Counted from the first letter of the stretch, positions 41,465 through 49,719 are shown. The stretch: 64,000 nt of DNA from Thermobifida alba (GCF_023208015.1 NZ_CP051627.1:186001-250000); one strand, 5' to 3'. Notes: generated by a model from the letters alone, not told the origin. Program-made: numbers and translations.

Positions 41465-41699
41465 CGACCTGCAGACGCTTCGGTCGCGTTACCCGGACTG
41501 GCTGATCACCCGGGAGGCCACCGGGCGGCTGGTGGCCGTGCACCGCACGGAGCAGCCCGACCCTCAGCGGGAGAAGGCGTTGCTCCTCACCCGAGTCACC
41601 GCGGACATGGTCGAGCAGCTCGACCCGAAGCTGCTCGTGCAGCGGTGCCTACGCGAACAGCTGCCCGGCGGGTACCCGGTGCCCCGCGGCGTCCGCTGA
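41457..41699 (+). CDS. small island protein B (80 aa), paralogue of A
   Basis: Begins MADDLQTLRSRYPDWLITREATGRLVAVHR and ends ADMVEQLDPKLLVQRCLREQ. It has the same PDW-x-I-x-R start and C-terminal helix as protein A, so the two arose by duplication. They are translationally coupled (8-bp overlap). No known motif; one cysteine. Confidence 0.7.
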   Translation: MADDLQTLRSRYPDWLITREATGRLVAVHRTEQPDPQREKALLLTRVTADMVEQLDPKLLVQRCLREQLPGGYPVPRGVR

Positions 41700-41709
41700 A
41701 GGAGGCCTT

Positions 41710-42045
41710 GTGGTCGCTTACGAGGTGCACGACGACACGGTGGTGGGCCCCGACGGCGAACGCCTGTCGTCCGGGGCCGTCGCGAAGCTCGCCGACCAGC
41801 TGCACCACATCGCCGGCCAGCTGGCCTACATGGAGATGCGGCGGCGTTACCCGCTCGGCTCCCTGATCCGCTACCAGCCGTTCAACCGGCGCTACACCGT
41901 CATCGGGTACGGCGTTCCGGGGTCGCTCACTCCCGAGGTACGGGCGCGACCCACGGGAGAGGACCTGGTCAGCGACCCGGTGCTGCTGCCCGTCGACCGC
42001 ATCGAACCGGTCCCGTCGCCTCTCGGGGGTGAGGCGACGCCCTAA
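41710..42045 (+). CDS. small island protein C (111 aa)
   Basis: Starts at GTG 41710, 10 bp after protein B and behind GAAGGAGG. The protein is beta-rich in its second half: LGSLIRYQPFNRRYTVIGYGVPGSLTPEVRARPTGEDL. The first half forms an amphipathic helix (SGAVAKLADQLHHIAGQLAYMEMRRRY). It has no recognised domain. Its place in the A-B-C string suggests co-expression with them. Confidence 0.6.
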   Translation: MVAYEVHDDTVVGPDGERLSSGAVAKLADQLHHIAGQLAYMEMRRRYPLGSLIRYQPFNRRYTVIGYGVPGSLTPEVRARPTGEDLVSDPVLLPVDRIEPVPSPLGGEATP

Positions 42046-42189
42046 GGGCGCCCCCGCCTTCCGCTGGGACGCCCCTCCCCAACCGGCCGCCCGGCCCTCC
42101 TGCCCCTGGCCCGAGGCCGGGCGGTCAACCACAGAAGATCACTCCCGTCGACACACCGGCGGCAGGAGCTCGTATCCATAGGGAAGAAC

Positions 42190-42354
42190 ATGGCCTGGGG
42201 AAAGAAAGACACCGACGACAACAACAGCAAGAAGGACTGTGGCGCCTGCGACGGTGACGGCGGGAGCTGGGTCTACTCGGACGGACAGACGCAGGGCAAG
42301 AGCCACCAGAGGTGGGTGGCATGTCAGGCGTGCGGCGGCAGCGGGAAGGTCTGA
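42190..42354 (+). CDS. 54-residue CxxCxGxG peptide, candidate substrate of the adjacent methyltransferase
   Basis: Starts MAWGKKDTDDNNSKKD, then CGACDGDG, a middle part SDGQTQGKSHQRW, and CQACGGSGKV at the end. The two CxxC pairs look like half a DnaJ-type zinc finger. The Asp/Asn-rich start and the three Asp-Gly pairs are typical aspartimide-prone sites. ATG 42190 follows GGGAAG. It ends 2 bp before the methyltransferase start, so the two are surely co-translated. It is either a small zinc protein or a RiPP precursor; I favour the latter as a hypothesis. Confidence 0.7.
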   Translation: MAWGKKDTDDNNSKKDCGACDGDGGSWVYSDGQTQGKSHQRWVACQACGGSGKV

Positions 42355-42356
42355 GC

Positions 42357-43436
42357 ATGACATTCGAAGCAGCACTGCGCGCGGCGGGGGTGTCCGACCG
42401 GGTCGCCGAGGCGTTCGCGCGGGTGCCGCGCCACCCGTTCATCCCCGACCGGATCTGGCACCGCGGCCGACCCGTGGACCGGGCCGCCGACCCGGACCGG
42501 TGGCGGCGCCTGGTCGACACCGACGACGCGGTCGTGACGCAGGTCGACGACGGCGCCGAGAACGGACCGGGCCTCCCCACGTCGTCCTCCAGCGCGCCGA
42601 GCATCATGGCCGCCATGCTGGACGCGCTGGACGTCCACCCCGGCCAATGGGTCCTGGAGATCGGCACCGGCACCGGATGGAACGCCGCGCTCCTCTGCGA
42701 ACTGGTGGGGGATGCGGACCGGGTCACGACCGTCGAGGTCGACCCGGTGCTCGCCGAGCGGGCGCGGGGCGCACTGGAGGCCGCCGGATACCGGACACGG
42801 GTCGTGACCGGCGACGGTGCGGCCGGGTTCCCCGCACTCGCACCCTACGACCGGATCATCGCCACCTGCACGGTGCGGGACGTCCCGAAGGACTGGCTCG
42901 TACAGATCCGCGACGGCGGCCTGGTCGTCACCCCGTGGTCGCCCCAGCCGTCCGGCCCGGGCGGTGTGCTCGCCCGGCTCCGGGTGCGCGGCGACACCGC
43001 CGAAGGCCGGTTCATCCAAGGCCTGTCGTTCATGTGGCTGCGCGCCCAGCGCAACAGGGGCGGTACACCGCACGACCTGAACGCCACCGCCGACCAGATC
43101 CGCCCGATCGAGGCCGGGCAGGACCTCCTGCTCGACGGGACGGTCGTGCTGCCGCTGATGCTGATGCTCCCCGCTTGGCGGTTCGGCATGCGACGCAGCC
43201 CCGAGGGCATGGTGATCTGGCTCTCCGCCACCGACTCGCCGTCGTGGGCGCGGGTGTACGAGGACCGGGTCGAGCAGGGCGGGCCGCGCCGACTGTGGGA
43301 CGAACTGGAGCAGGCGCACGCCTGGTGGGACCAGCGAGGCCGCCCGGGGGTCGAGGAGTTCGGGCTGACCGTCGGAGCGCGGGGCCACACGGTCTGGCTG
43401 GGCTCCCCCGACGGCCCGTCCTGGCGGCACGGGTAA
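42357..43436 (+). CDS. PIMT-like (protein L-isoaspartyl) O-methyltransferase
   Basis: A 359-residue SAM-dependent enzyme. The PIMT N-terminus is DRVAEAFARVPRHPFIPDRIW. The substrate-site SSSSAPSIMAAMLDAL replaces the usual TISxP loop. The SAM motif VLEIGTGTGWNAALL is near residue 99, then VTTVEVDPVLAERAR and YDRIIATCTVRDVPKDWLVQIRDGGLVVTPW. The extra C-terminal ~130 residues mark the group found in actinobacterial RiPP and element loci, not housekeeping repair PIMT. It methylates Asp/isoAsp side chains in known relatives. It follows the CxxCxGxG peptide by 2 bp and is closed by a strong terminator. Confidence 0.88.
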   Translation: MTFEAALRAAGVSDRVAEAFARVPRHPFIPDRIWHRGRPVDRAADPDRWRRLVDTDDAVVTQVDDGAENGPGLPTSSSSAPSIMAAMLDALDVHPGQWVLEIGTGTGWNAALLCELVGDADRVTTVEVDPVLAERARGALEAAGYRTRVVTGDGAAGFPALAPYDRIIATCTVRDVPKDWLVQIRDGGLVVTPWSPQPSGPGGVLARLRVRGDTAEGRFIQGLSFMWLRAQRNRGGTPHDLNATADQIRPIEAGQDLLLDGTVVLPLMLMLPAWRFGMRRSPEGMVIWLSATDSPSWARVYEDRVEQGGPRRLWDELEQAHAWWDQRGRPGVEEFGLTVGARGHTVWLGSPDGPSWRHG

Positions 43437-43447
43437 CCGTAGAAACG

Positions 43448-43490
43448 AGCGCGGCCCCCGTCCACCGTGCTGGTGGGCGGGGGCCGCGCT
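43448..43490 (+). terminator. terminator after the methyltransferase
   Basis: A 19-bp stem (43448-43466 with 43472-43490, one G-U pair, 5-nt loop GTGCT) starts 11 bp after the stop. Confidence 0.85.
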
Positions 43491-43623
43491 TCATTCAGCT
43501 GCCCGGTACCGGCCCGTACCGGCGGCGCGATCAGCGTCGGGACCGGCGCGGCTGCGGCGGGTGCCACCGCGGGGCGGTACCCCGCCACGGCCGCCCGGCC
43601 GGCACCGTGAACGCATGAGCCCA

Positions 43624-43670
43624 GGACTCATCATCCCTGGGTCGCGGGTTCGAGTCCCGCCCGGCCTACC
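43624..43670 (+). repeat. attR: copy of the tRNA-Met 3' part
   Basis: 46 of 47 bases equal 39093-39139, in direct orientation. No 5' half of a tRNA precedes it, so it is not a gene. The stretch 43491-43623 before it and 43671-43818 after it contain no gene I can support. Confidence 0.88.
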
Positions 43671-43818
43671 TTCCGGCGGGCTCCCCGTCGTCTCCGGCAG
43701 CAGATCGCCGCCTCCTCCGTCTGCGCTCCCCGCCCAGCCGCGCCCTGTTCCGGGCCGCGGAGCCGCCGTGCCGGGCCGCCCGCCCGGTCGTCTTCCGGGC
43801 CGCGGCCGGGAGGAGTCC

Positions 43819-44199
43819 TCACCCGTCGCCGACGTGGCGCAGGACGCCTGCGGCGTCCGGGGCGTAGCGGGAGCTGCCGCCGCCGCGGACGGGCAGGGTG
43901 AGTCCCGCGGAGAGCTGCTCCTCGGACAGGCCGGACAGGTCCAGGCGCTCGCCGTCGAGGGGGCCGCCGTACAGCTCCACGACCCCGCGCCGCGGCCCGA
44001 AGAGCCCGTGGCGCCGGTGGGAGAGCGCGGCCACGGCGAAGGTGAGGACCAGGACCACTCCGGCGGCGACCGCCCACAGCGGGTGGCCGAACCGCATCCA
44101 GCCGGTCATCAGCGCGGGGACCGCCAGAAACGCGCAGAAGACGGCCTTTCTGGGGACCGCCCTGCGCGGGGCGGCCGTCTCCACCAGTCGGTTCGCCAT
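43819..44199 (-). CDS. small membrane protein of unknown function
   Basis: Encodes 126 residues from ATG 44199 behind GGGAGG. Two hydrophobic helices (AVFCAFLAVPALMTGWM and WAVAAGVVLVLTFAVAAL) are followed by a soluble tail VVELYGGPLDGERLDLSGLS, which recalls small ligand-like domains seen in phage and element proteins. A dyad at 44260-44286 resembles the site upstream of the MarR gene, so it may belong to the same regulon. Confidence 0.6.
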   Translation of the reverse strand: MANRLVETAAPRRAVPRKAVFCAFLAVPALMTGWMRFGHPLWAVAAGVVLVLTFAVAALSHRRHGLFGPRRGVVELYGGPLDGERLDLSGLSEEQLSAGLTLPVRGGGSSRYAPDAAGVLRHVGDG

Positions 44200-44259
44200 G
44201 CTCGTGCCTCCCATCGGACCCGCGGCCCACCGGGTCGAAGGTCCCGTCCGATCTGGGAC

Positions 44260-44286
44260 TTAGTGCCCAAACCATTAATGCACTAA
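44260..44286. promoter_or_regulatory. TTAGTGC dyad (MarR/OhrR-type operator candidate 1)
   Basis: TTAGTGC (44260-44266) and GCACTAA (44280-44286) form a perfect 7-bp dyad in an AT-rich island, 61 bp upstream of the membrane-protein start. The same heptamer occurs at 44906-44912. Confidence 0.55.
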
Positions 44287-44376
44287 CTGATAGCGTGGAT
44301 GTTATCCCGGGGGTTCGGGGAGCCGACACCGGGTGGGTGCAGGACCGGTCCGGACGAAGGGGGCGGGATGCGGGGC

Positions 44377-44850
44377 TCAGGAGTCGGCGTCGGCGCGGCC
44401 GGCGCCGGTCGCCGCCGCGTTGAGCCGGGAGAGCACGGCGTTGAGCTGGTGGAGTTCCGCGGCGTCCATGCCCAGCAGGCGCATCATCCGCTCGGGGATG
44501 TCCCGGGCCTGCTCGCGCATCTCGCGGCCGGCGGGAGTGAGGGTCACCACGAGCCGGCGCTCGTCCTCGGGGTCGCGCTCCCGGCGCACCAGGCCCGCCG
44601 CCTCCAGGCGCTTGAGCAGGGGGGAGAGGGTCGCGGAGTCCAGTTCCAGCAGGGTCGCCAACTCCTTGACCGACAGGGGGGCGAACTGCCACAGCGCCAG
44701 CATCACCAGGTACTGCGGGTGGGTCAGGCCGAGCGGGGCCAGCACCGGACGGTAGAGCGCGACCACGTTGCGCGCCGCGATCGTCAGCGCGAAGCAGACC
44801 TGGTTCTCCAGGGTCAGCGGATCGCCGATGCCGGGATCGCCGCTGCTCAC
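44377..44850 (-). CDS. MarR-family regulator, OhrR-like 1-Cys peroxide sensor
   Basis: A 157-residue MarR protein: ENQVCFALTIAARNVVALYRPVLAPLGLTHPQYLVMLALW, then the wing SVKELATLLELDSATLSPLLKRLEAAGLVRRERDPEDERRLVVTLT. Cys19 in NQVCFAL sits where OhrR has its reactive cysteine, so it probably senses organic peroxides or similar oxidants. GTG 44850 has GAGG 3 nt upstream; GTG 44859 or 44865 are alternatives. Divergent from ctaD with an AT-rich operator region between. Confidence 0.85.
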   Translation of the reverse strand: MSSGDPGIGDPLTLENQVCFALTIAARNVVALYRPVLAPLGLTHPQYLVMLALWQFAPLSVKELATLLELDSATLSPLLKRLEAAGLVRRERDPEDERRLVVTLTPAGREMREQARDIPERMMRLLGMDAAELHQLNAVLSRLNAAATGAGRADADS

Positions 44851-44897
44851 AATCCTCACCCCCACTGAGGGTCCCCTCGGACCCTGTGTAGCATCCT

Positions 44898-44935
44898 ACA
44901 AGTAATTAGTGCGCCAACTATTTGTGCGTTAATTC
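44898..44935. promoter_or_regulatory. operator region between the MarR gene and ctaD (candidate 2)
   Basis: The AT-rich stretch contains ACAAGTAATTAGTGC (44898-44912) and AACTATTTGTGCGTTAAT (44916-44933), which are imperfect inverted copies of each other. TTAGTGC is shared with candidate 1. ATTAACGCAC on the minus strand matches ATTAATGCAC at 44274-44283 in 9 of 10 bases. It can control both divergent genes. Confidence 0.55.
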
Positions 44936-45031
44936 TTTGCTTGTCACTGCCTGTCTGGAGCGTGGCGCGTCCCGGCGGAGTCCCGCCGGGCACCCCGGGA
45001 CGAGGCGGGCGACCCGAAGGGGAGATGAATC

Positions 45032-46702
45032 GTGGCCACACAGGTCGCGGCGGCTCCGAAGCCGTCAGTCCGGGCGCGGCCCGGCTCGAAGATCGTCGAC
45101 TGGATGACGTCGACCGACCACAAGGTCCTCGGGTACCTGTACCTGATCACCTCGTTCGTGTTCTTCGTCGTCGCCGGCGTCATGGCGCTGCTGATCCGGG
45201 CCGAGCTGATGCTCCCCGGCATGCAGCTGATGAACAACGAGACCTACAACCAGCTGTTCACCATGCACGGCACGGTGATGCTGTTCCTATTCGCGACACC
45301 GCTGTTCGCGGGCTTCGCCAACGTGCTGGTGCCGCTGCAGATCGGCGCGCCCGACGTGGCCTTCCCCCGGCTCAACCAGCTCGGGTACTACCTGTTCCTG
45401 TTCGGCGGCCTGATCACGGTCTCCGGGTTCTTCACCCCCGGCGGCGCGGCGAGCTTCGGCTGGTTCGCCTACGCGCCGCTGTCGGACGCGGTGCGCTCCC
45501 CCGGCATCGGCGGCGACCTGTGGATCCTCGGACTGGCGCTGGCCGGCCTGGCCTCGATCCTGGGCGCGGTCAACTTCATCACCACGATCCTGTGCATGCG
45601 CGCGCCCGGCATGACCATGTTCCGCATGCCGATCTTCACCTGGAACGCGGCGCTGACCAGCGTGCTGATCCTGCTCACCTTCCCGGTGCTCACCGCGGCC
45701 CTCGTCGCGCTGCTCGCCGACCGGATCGTGGGCGCCCACGTCTACGACCCCGCGCACGGCGGCCCGATCCTCTACCAGCACCTGTTCTGGTTCTTCGGCC
45801 ACCCGGAGGTCTACGTCCTGGCCCTGCCGTTCTTCGGCATCGCCACCGAGATCCTGCCGGTGTTCAGCCGCAAGCCGATCTTCGGCTACAAGAGCCTCAT
45901 CGGCGCCACCATCGCCATCGCCGGCCTCTCCGGGACCGTGTGGGCGCACCACATGTTCCCCACCGGCGCGGTGCTGCTGCCGTTCTTCTCCTTCATGACC
46001 TTCCTCATCGCGGTGCCCACCGGCGTGAAGTTCTTCAACTGGATCGGCACCATGTGGCGCGGCCAGCTCACCTTCGAGTCCCCGATGCTGTTCACCATCG
46101 GCTTCATGGTGACCTTCCTGTTCGGCGGACTCACCGGGGTCATGCTCGCGTCCCCGCCGCTGGACTTCCACGTCGCCGACTCCTACTTCGTGGTGGCCCA
46201 CTTCCACTACACCCTCTTCGGCACCGTGGTGTTCGCGATGTTCGCGGGCTTCTACTTCTGGTGGCCCAAGTTCACCGGGAAGATGCTCGACGAGACGCTG
46301 GCCAAGTGGCACTTCTGGACGCTGTTCTTCGGCTTCCACGGCACCTTCCTGGTGCAGCACTGGCTGGGCGCGGAGGGCATGCCGCGGCGCTACGCCGACT
46401 ACCTGCCCAGCGACGGGTTCACGCTGCTCAACCAGATCTCGTCGGTGTCCTCCTTCGTGCTGGGCGCCTCCACCCTGGTCTTCCTCTACAACGTCTGGGT
46501 GACCCACAAGAAGGCGCCGAAGGTCACCGTGGACGACCCGTGGGGCTACGGCTGCTCCCTGGAGTGGGCGACCTCCTGCCCGCCGCCGCGGCACAACTTC
46601 ACCTCGCTGCCGCGCATCCGCAGCGAGCGCCCCGCCTTCGACCTGCACCACCCCTACGCCGCCGTCGTCACCGAGCAGGCGGACGCCCCGCAGCGGAGGT
46701 GA
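45032..46702 (+). CDS. ctaD: cytochrome c oxidase subunit I (stand-alone copy)
   Basis: A 556-residue heme-copper oxidase subunit with about 12 membrane helices. The low-spin heme ligand His is in [11 protein letters not shown]. The active-site motif [11 protein letters not shown] has His257, Glu259 and Tyr261. CuB ligands AHHMFPTG and heme ligands [11 protein letters not shown] follow. No ctaC, ctaE or ctaF is adjacent, so it is a separate copy that must use subunits made elsewhere. The neighbouring OhrR-like regulator suggests expression under oxidant stress. GTG 45032 follows GGGGAG. Confidence 0.95.
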   Translation: MATQVAAAPKPSVRARPGSKIVDWMTSTDHKVLGYLYLITSFVFFVVAGVMALLIRAELMLPGMQLMNNETYNQLFTMHGTVMLFLFATPLFAGFANVLVPLQIGAPDVAFPRLNQLGYYLFLFGGLITVSGFFTPGGAASFGWFAYAPLSDAVRSPGIGGDLWILGLALAGLASILGAVNFITTILCMRAPGMTMFRMPIFTWNAALTSVLILLTFPVLTAALVALLADRIVGAHVYDPAHGGPILYQHLFWFFGHPEVYVLALPFFGIATEILPVFSRKPIFGYKSLIGATIAIAGLSGTVWAHHMFPTGAVLLPFFSFMTFLIAVPTGVKFFNWIGTMWRGQLTFESPMLFTIGFMVTFLFGGLTGVMLASPPLDFHVADSYFVVAHFHYTLFGTVVFAMFAGFYFWWPKFTGKMLDETLAKWHFWTLFFGFHGTFLVQHWLGAEGMPRRYADYLPSDGFTLLNQISSVSSFVLGASTLVFLYNVWVTHKKAPKVTVDDPWGYGCSLEWATSCPPPRHNFTSLPRIRSERPAFDLHHPYAAVVTEQADAPQRR

Positions 46703-46719
46703 CGGCCCGCAACGCGGAC

Positions 46720-46755
46720 CGGGCCGGGACCCGCCGCTGACCGGGTCCCGGCCCG
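46720..46755 (+). terminator. terminator downstream of ctaD
   Basis: CGGGCCGGGACCCG (46720-46733) pairs perfectly with CGGGTCCCGGCCCG (46742-46755), 14 bp with an 8-nt loop, 17 bp after the ctaD stop. Confidence 0.8.
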
Positions 46756-46790
46756 CCGTCCGAGGCTCCGCACACCCCCGGAGACAACGG

Positions 46791-46819
46791 CCGGCGGCGG
46801 CCACGGGGGCCGCCGCCGG
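46791..46819 (-). terminator. terminator downstream of the first cutinase gene
   Basis: CCGGCGGCGGCC (46791-46802) pairs with GGCCGCCGCCGG (46808-46819), 5-nt loop, 45 bp beyond the cutinase stop. The same stem sequence, three pairs longer, follows the other cutinase. Confidence 0.75.
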
Positions 46820-46863
46820 GGGGAGAGAGTGGGTCGACCCGTCGGGGACGGGGCCCTTCCCGA

Positions 46864-47766
46864 CTAGAACGGGCAGGTGGAGCGGTACTCCTCGACGTCG
46901 CTGAGCAGGCCGGTGCGCGGTCCGGGGCAGAGGAACTGGGTGTAGCGGGTGTCCTCGTCCACGAAGCGCTTGAGCCAGGCCACGCTGTACATGCCGATGG
47001 TCTTGTTGGTGATGTTGGGCGCGAAGTGGCTCGCTCCGTCGAGCTCCAGGTAGGCCTTGTCGGTGGAGCTGGGGATGCTGTTGTAGAACGGCTTGGAGTG
47101 CAGGGTGACCGAGGCGATGGTGTCGTACTCGGCGCCGATGATCAGGGTCGGCACGGTGATGTCGCGCCAGGACTTGTTGAGGTGCCAGGGGGTCAGCGGG
47201 ATGGCGGCCTTCAGGTCGGGGCGCTGGGAGGCCAGGCGCAGGGTGCCGCCGCCGCCCATGGAGTGGCCCATGACCGCCAGGCGGCTGGCGTCGATGCGGT
47301 TGCGCACCGCCGAGGAGGCGTCGGTGAGCATGTAGTCCAGCGCGGCGTTGAGCTGGCGGGCGCGGCTGTCGGGCTGGTCCAGCGTGGTGTTGGTGTCGAT
47401 GGCGATCACGACGAAGCCGTGGGAGGCGATGCGCTCGCCCAGCCAGGCGATGGAGGACTGGGTGCCGGTGTAGCCGGGGGAGATGGCGATCGCGCCGTAG
47501 GTGTTGTTCTCCCGCGGGTAGTAGATGGTGCCGCCGCCGAAGCCGTCCGCGCCGAAGCGGGAGGCGCGCTCCTCGCTGACGGAGAAGGGGCCGCTGCGCG
47601 CCTCCAGCATGGACTCGGTCGGGTAGGGGCCGCGTTCGTAGGGGTTGGCGGCCTGGGCCGGAGCGGCCAGCGCCACGGTGGCGACGACCGCCGTGGCGGC
47701 CGCGGCGGTGGCCCGCAGGGCGCGGGAGAGCAGCGAGGTCTCCCGGCGGGGGGTGGTGACCGACAT
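46864..47766 (-). CDS. secreted cutinase / polyester hydrolase, copy 1
   Basis: A 300-residue preprotein. A Sec signal peptide ends at AAPAQA before ANPYERGP (mature start near residue 40). The alpha/beta hydrolase core has [15 protein letters not shown] (oxyanion), the nucleophile elbow GHSMGGGG (mature Ser130), Asp176 in GAEYDTIAS and His208 in GASHFAPN. A disulfide joins Cys in LCPGPR and STCPF at the end. It matches Thermobifida Cut1/Est119-type cutinases as I recall them; these degrade cutin and PET-like polyesters. Copy 2 is about 550 bp upstream. ATG 47766 has GAGGAAC before it. Confidence 0.95.
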   Translation of the reverse strand: MSVTTPRRETSLLSRALRATAAAATAVVATVALAAPAQAANPYERGPYPTESMLEARSGPFSVSEERASRFGADGFGGGTIYYPRENNTYGAIAISPGYTGTQSSIAWLGERIASHGFVVIAIDTNTTLDQPDSRARQLNAALDYMLTDASSAVRNRIDASRLAVMGHSMGGGGTLRLASQRPDLKAAIPLTPWHLNKSWRDITVPTLIIGAEYDTIASVTLHSKPFYNSIPSSTDKAYLELDGASHFAPNITNKTIGMYSVAWLKRFVDEDTRYTQFLCPGPRTGLLSDVEEYRSTCPF

Positions 47767-48267
47767 ACTCTGTTCCTCTTCGTCTCCGGGCGGGGCCCGG
47801 CGCTGGCCGCACGCGCAGGTGTCGGCGGTGCCGGGTTCCCCGCCTGACAACAGGGGGGTGAGCTGGGCTGTTCGGGAGGGCTGCGGGACCGGCCGTCCGG
47901 GTCGCGTCCGGCGCCGGGGAACGGGCCGGACCGTTCGCCGTGGGGCTCCGAACGGTCCGCCGCCGCCCCTCCCCGGGGGGTGGAGGGCGTGGCCGCCGCG
48001 ACCGGTGGACGGGGCCCGGTGCCACCCGGACCCGGGTCCCGCGGACTCCTGAACGGGGACGCTCAGCAGCCGCGGTAAGGAAACTCGGGGTTTATCAGCT
48101 CCTTATCTCGACCGCGCTGCCACTATGGGGCATCTCACAGTCACCACGCATCCGTGAAACCACCAGTGTTCACCCGAGCCTGATTCGGTTACGCCGGTTT
48201 CCGCAGGACAGGGCGGCGTCCGGTGCCGCGGGTGCGCCGCCGGGGACCGGGGAGGGGGAACAGAAGG
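47767..48267. other. intergenic region upstream of cutinase copy 1 with duplicated control DNA
   Basis: No gene is seen. A dyad lies at 47928-47958. A block at about 48070-48169 is clearly homologous to 49553-49650 upstream of copy 2 and ends in 22 identical bases (48148-48169 and 49629-49650). The block is probably the promoter and upstream control region, copied along with the gene. Confidence 0.6.
47928..47958. promoter_or_regulatory. 10-bp-arm dyad in the 5' region of cutinase copy 1
   Basis: GGACCGTTCG (47928-47937) and CGAACGGTCC (47949-47958) are perfect inverse copies, 11 nt apart, about 160 bp before the start codon. The same dyad occurs at the same distance before copy 2 while the spacer differs, so the arms are conserved. 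It could be an operator or an mRNA leader hairpin. Confidence 0.6.
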
Positions 48268-48300
48268 CCGGCGGCGGCCACGTTCCGTGGCCGCCGCCGG
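48268..48300 (-). terminator. terminator downstream of the second cutinase gene
   Basis: CCGGCGGCGGCCACG (48268-48282) pairs with CGTGGCCGCCGCCGG (48286-48300), a 15-bp stem with a 3-nt loop, 29 bp beyond the stop. Confidence 0.8.
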
Positions 48301-48329
48301 GTGAGGGGGCGCAAAGGCCCGTGCCGTTC

Positions 48330-49220
48330 CTAGAACGGGCAGGTGGAGCGGTACTCGTCGACGTCGCTGAGCAGGCCGGTGCGCGGTCCGGGGCAGAGGA
48401 ACTGGGTGTAGCGGGTGTCCTCGTCCACGAAGCGCTTGAGCCAGGCCACGCTGTACATGCCGATGGTCTTGTTGGTGATGTTGGGCGCGAAGTGGGTGGC
48501 GTTGTTCAGCTCCAGGTAGGCCTTGTCGGTGGAGCTGGGGATGCTGTTGTAGAACGGCTCGGAGTGCGAGCTGACCGGAGCGATGGTGTCCAGGTCCGCG
48601 CCGATGATCAGCGTCGGGACGGTGATGTCGCGCCAGGACTTGTTGAGGTGCCAGGGGGTCAGCGGGATGGCGGCCTTCAGGTCGGGGCGCTGGGAGGCCA
48701 GGCGCAGGGTGCCGCCGCCGCCCATGGAGTGGCCCATGACCGCCAGGCGGCTGGCGTCGATGCGGTTGCGCACCGAGGAAGAAGCGTCGGTGAGCATGTA
48801 GTCCAGTGCCGAGTTCAGCTGGCGGGCGCGGCTGTCCGGCTGGTCCAGCGTGGTGTTGGTGTCGATGGCGATGACCACGAAGCCGTGGGAGGCGATGCGC
48901 TCGCCCAGCCAGGCGATGGAGGACTGGGTGCCGGTGTAGCCGGGGGAGATGGCGATCGCGCCGTAGGTGTTGTTCTCCCGCGGGTAGTAGATGGTGCCGC
49001 CGCCGAAGCCGTCCGCACCCAGGCGGGAGGCGCGCTCCTCGCTGACGGAGAAGGGGCCGCTGCGCGCCTCCAGCATGGACTGGGTCGGGTTGGGGCCGCG
49101 CTCGTAGGGGTTGGCGGCCTGGGCCGGAGCGGCCAGCGCCACGGTGGCGGCCGCCGCGGCCGCCACGGCGACGGCGCGGGAGAGCAGCGACGCGCCCCGG
49201 CGGGGGGTGGTGATCGACAT
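48330..49220 (-). CDS. secreted cutinase / polyester hydrolase, copy 2
   Basis: A 296-residue preprotein, the tandem paralogue of copy 1. The signal peptide is shorter ([21 protein letters not shown]... ends AAPAQA). The mature enzyme differs mainly near the substrate cleft: [17 protein letters not shown] in place of [17 protein letters not shown], and [11 protein letters not shown] in place of [11 protein letters not shown]. The triad and the disulfide are intact. Such paired cutinases are known in Thermobifida. ATG 49220 is preceded by GAGGAAC. Confidence 0.95.
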   Translation of the reverse strand: MSITTPRRGASLLSRAVAVAAAAAATVALAAPAQAANPYERGPNPTQSMLEARSGPFSVSEERASRLGADGFGGGTIYYPRENNTYGAIAISPGYTGTQSSIAWLGERIASHGFVVIAIDTNTTLDQPDSRARQLNSALDYMLTDASSSVRNRIDASRLAVMGHSMGGGGTLRLASQRPDLKAAIPLTPWHLNKSWRDITVPTLIIGADLDTIAPVSSHSEPFYNSIPSSTDKAYLELNNATHFAPNITNKTIGMYSVAWLKRFVDEDTRYTQFLCPGPRTGLLSDVDEYRSTCPF

Positions 49221-49374
49221 TCTCTGTTCCTCTTCGGTGCGGGGGCGTGACCCGGGTCCGGCCGCGCACGGTGCGCGCCGGCGGGGCGGGTCAGCCCGAC
49301 AACAGGGAGTGAGCGGCACCGTCCAGGCGTCGCGCGGACCGACAATCCGGTCGCCCGGTGTCGGGCAGCGGGCC

Positions 49375-49406
49375 GGACCGTTCGCCGTGGGGACATCGAA
49401 CGGTCC
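49375..49406. promoter_or_regulatory. 10-bp-arm dyad in the 5' region of cutinase copy 2
   Basis: GGACCGTTCG (49375-49384) and CGAACGGTCC (49397-49406) with a 12-nt spacer, about 155 bp upstream of the start; identical arms precede copy 1. Confidence 0.6.
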
Positions 49407-49719
49407 CGCCCCACCGGAACCGCGCACCCCGGGGGACCGGGGGCGGGGCCCTCGTGACCGTCGGAGCGCAGGGGAGCCGCTCCGGTGGCCGGCGGGTGTC
49501 GCGTTCCGCGCGAGCCTGGAAAGCCGTTGCGGGTGAGCCACTCAAAAAGGTTGCGGTAAAGAGACTCGGGGGTGACCGACTCCTTACCTCGGCTGCACCG
49601 CCACTATTCGTCATCGCCCGGTGACAGTGCATCCGTGAAACCACCAGTGTCCACGGAACGGCTGGTCAGCGGGGTGATTTTGGGGGAGTGGAACGGCTGC
49701 CCCGTGCCGGGGACCGGGG

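Larger units (their letters stand above)
39140..43670. mobile_element. 4.5-kb island integrated at tRNA-Met, without integrase
   Basis: The element lies between the two tRNA-Met repeats. It contains two frameshifted genes, two small paralogues, a third small protein, a CxxCxGxG peptide and a PIMT-like methyltransferase, all on the plus strand. No integrase, excisionase or replication gene is present, so it is either a remnant or needs a helper. XRE/small-protein/methyltransferase sets of this kind occur in actinomycete integrative elements. Confidence 0.75.

Noticed and set aside
43624-43670. A second tRNA-Met gene
   Set aside because: Only the 3' 47 bases are present; there is no acceptor 5' strand or D arm upstream. 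It is an attachment-site copy.
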